DNA of 64,000 nt from assembly GCF_000242455.2 (NCBI RefSeq), contig NC_019892.1:806001-870000 (forward strand). The letters are read 5' to 3'. The stretch is from Singulisphaera acidiphila DSM 18658. GTDB taxonomy: Bacteria; Planctomycetota; Planctomycetia; Isosphaerales; Isosphaeraceae. Positions 62,923-64,000 of this stretch are shown here, one piece after another. Both the position numbers and the translations under genes were made by a program. Positions within the stretch are counted from its first letter, which is position 1. Each line of letters starts with the position of its first letter. The notes below the pieces were generated by a model. That model was not told the DNA's origin and ran no database searches. It saw nothing but the letters and a program-made list of their open reading frames with translations.

Positions 62923-64000
62923 TCAGTAAATCAAGTTTCCCCCAAAGTTCGGCGTCTTTTTATTTTGAATATCGGAAATCCAACGCACCAAAACATCTCT
63001 GCCTGTAGGCCACAATTGGGCGCACTGTTGAAAATACTGGATCACGCAGTCACGTTCACCGATTTGTAATAAATCATTTGCAAGAGAAGCACTTGGACCG
63101 CTTGCGGATACTAGAATCAATGGATCACAATCTGGCGGAGTGATTGCTAGTATCAAATGTCGCTTGGCTTCTTCTCTATCGCCTTTTGCCAAGGCTACTC
63201 GGCCCAAGAGGAGGTTTCCTTGATGAATGAAGCCTCCACGCATCAAATTGTTTTTGTTTGTCCTGAACTTAAATTGTTGGCAACCGCGCGAGACGAGTTC
63301 TTCTGCGTAGAATTGGGCTTTATGGATCTCTCCGGCCTCGAAAGCAGCCCTGGCCACGCTTGGCAATGCGAGATTTGACCATCTGGTATTCTCGGTGGCC
63401 AGTTCCAGAGCCTGCTCAAATTCGGAAAAGCACACGGCAGACCAATCCGTTCCAGACTCGAATGATTGGTGCCGCCCCATTCTCTTGTAGAGGTTGCCTA
63501 GATGCCAATGCCACTCGGGATTATCGGGATCAAGGCTAAGACACCTACGATACCATCTCACGGAGAGAGAAGGATCATGCAATGCAAAAAATTTTGCTGC
63601 ATTACTAATTATAAATTTATCATCAGCGCACTCACTAACATGATTGATCCATAAGATTTTTGCTTGATCAAAAACAACGCCGTCGAGGTAAGGGGAAAGC
63701 GACGCCAAGGGAGGAGCCGCGAGTTCCGAGCCAGGGATTGTCGCGATAATCCGCAGTATCTGCTGTTGGCGGCTTATATTGACATTGTCGGATTGCAAGT
63801 AAAAAATTAAATATAAAACAAGAACAATTCTTAACATTGCAAGATCGTTAGGATCTCGACGAAGCTCGCTCTCATAGTAGGGTAGCTGTTCGATTCCTAC
63901 GCTGGAAGCAAGTCGATAGAAGGCTTGTTGAGCGAGTTCTCGCACCTCCTCGAGAGGGTCATTTATTGCCTTTTTTAGGGCAGGAATCGCTTCTTCGAGA
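62923..64000 (-). CDS. HEAT/TPR-like repeat protein (5' end beyond window)
   Basis: The frame is open from the stop at 62923 to the window edge, at least 359 codons. The visible N-terminal part (LEEAIPALKKAINDPLEEVR, then ELAQQAFYRLAS) is a HEAT-repeat helix pair. Further on TPR-like units appear: SVRWYRRCLSLDPDNPEWHW, HLGNLYKRMGRHQ and GNLLLGRVALAKGDREEAKR. It ends PNFGGNLIY. The sequence is clearly more AT-rich than neighbouring genes, suggesting a different origin. The annotated 340-aa frame from a GTG at 63945 is internal to it. Confidence 0.75.
   Translation of the reverse strand, partial: LEEAIPALKKAINDPLEEVRELAQQAFYRLASSVGIEQLPYYESELRRDPNDLAMLRIVLVLYLIFYLQSDNVNISRQQQILRIIATIPGSELAAPPLASLSPYLDGVVFDQAKILWINHVSECADDKFIISNAAKFFALHDPSLSVRWYRRCLSLDPDNPEWHWHLGNLYKRMGRHQSFESGTDWSAVCFSEFEQALELATENTRWSNLALPSVARAAFEAGEIHKAQFYAEELVSRGCQQFKFRTNKNNLMRGGFIHQGNLLLGRVALAKGDREEAKRHLILAITPPDCDPLILVSASGPSASLANDLLQIGERDCVIQYFQQCAQLWPTGRDVLVRWISDIQNKKTPNFGGNLIY

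Overview
The window looks like chromosomal DNA of a planctomycete, most likely of the Isosphaeraceae/Gemmatales type. The grounds are a GC-rich genome full of lineage-typical families: a DUF1549/DUF1553 plus DUF1501 pair, a DUF1559 protein, a TIGR03067 protein, secreted proteins with the N-terminal LE(P/S)R-LL(M/N) sorting motif, a PEP-CTERM protein, a sulfatase, Gfo/Idh/MocA and VCBS-repeat proteins, and several Tat-like signal peptides on metabolic enzymes. This assignment is inference from gene content; no rRNA is present.

Layout. 1-2.2 kb: a truncated FAD-dependent oxidoreductase and a divergent methyltransferase. 2.4-5.8 kb: a nest of IS66-family elements. An apparently intact IS66 (2495-5107) sits inside the tnpC of an older IS66, which itself sits inside the tnpA of a third; a further IS66-like tail follows. 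6.0-11.9 kb: one giant secreted repeat protein (1956 aa; beta-helix, fibronectin III and about seven 128-aa repeats). 12.6 kb: another IS66 scrap. 13-14.4 kb: a GT-C-like membrane glycosyltransferase. 14.8-20.3 kb: a same-strand cluster (NAD-dependent epimerase, DapA-like aldolase/lyase, two amidohydrolases, Tat-type DegT aminotransferase) that looks like one uncharacterised catabolic or sugar/amino-acid pathway. 20.8-21.7 kb: an IS5-family (IS427-like) element with a -1 frameshift and a CTAG target duplication. 22-26 kb: PEP-CTERM protein, tRNA-Leu(UAG), a small membrane protein, a DUF3050 protein and a TIGR03067 protein.

26.7-30.2 kb: a Tex-like S1 protein with a large Ala/Pro/Glu-rich insertion inside its YqgF domain, followed by two hairpin terminators. 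30.5-37.2 kb: secreted esterase/peptidase, an FtsX/LolD-type ABC exporter pair, quinone oxidoreductase and VCBS-repeat protein. 37.5-48.5 kb: Csp1-type copper-storage protein, TPR protein, YbaK deacylase, DUF1559 protein, a protein with a degenerate DisA-like (DACNV-like) nucleotide-sensing domain, a subtilase with DUF4214-like repeats, DUF2721 and a NikR nickel regulator with a His-rich tail. 48.6-54.6 kb: Gfo/Idh/MocA oxidoreductase, sulfatase and three small secreted lineage-specific proteins, one very Gly/His/Cys-rich. 54.9-64 kb: DUF1501 and DUF1549/1553 pair, TMEM14-like protein, two methyltransferases, a proline-rich secreted protein, a degenerate MoeA paralogue and, running off the edge, an AT-richer HEAT/TPR protein.

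The strongest candidates for undescribed biology are the 14.8-20.3 kb cluster with its Tat-type aminotransferase, the giant repeat protein, the DACNV-like protein and the degenerate MoeA. I see no CRISPR array, prophage, rRNA or complete defence system. All family assignments are from reading motifs in the translated sequence, with no database search.
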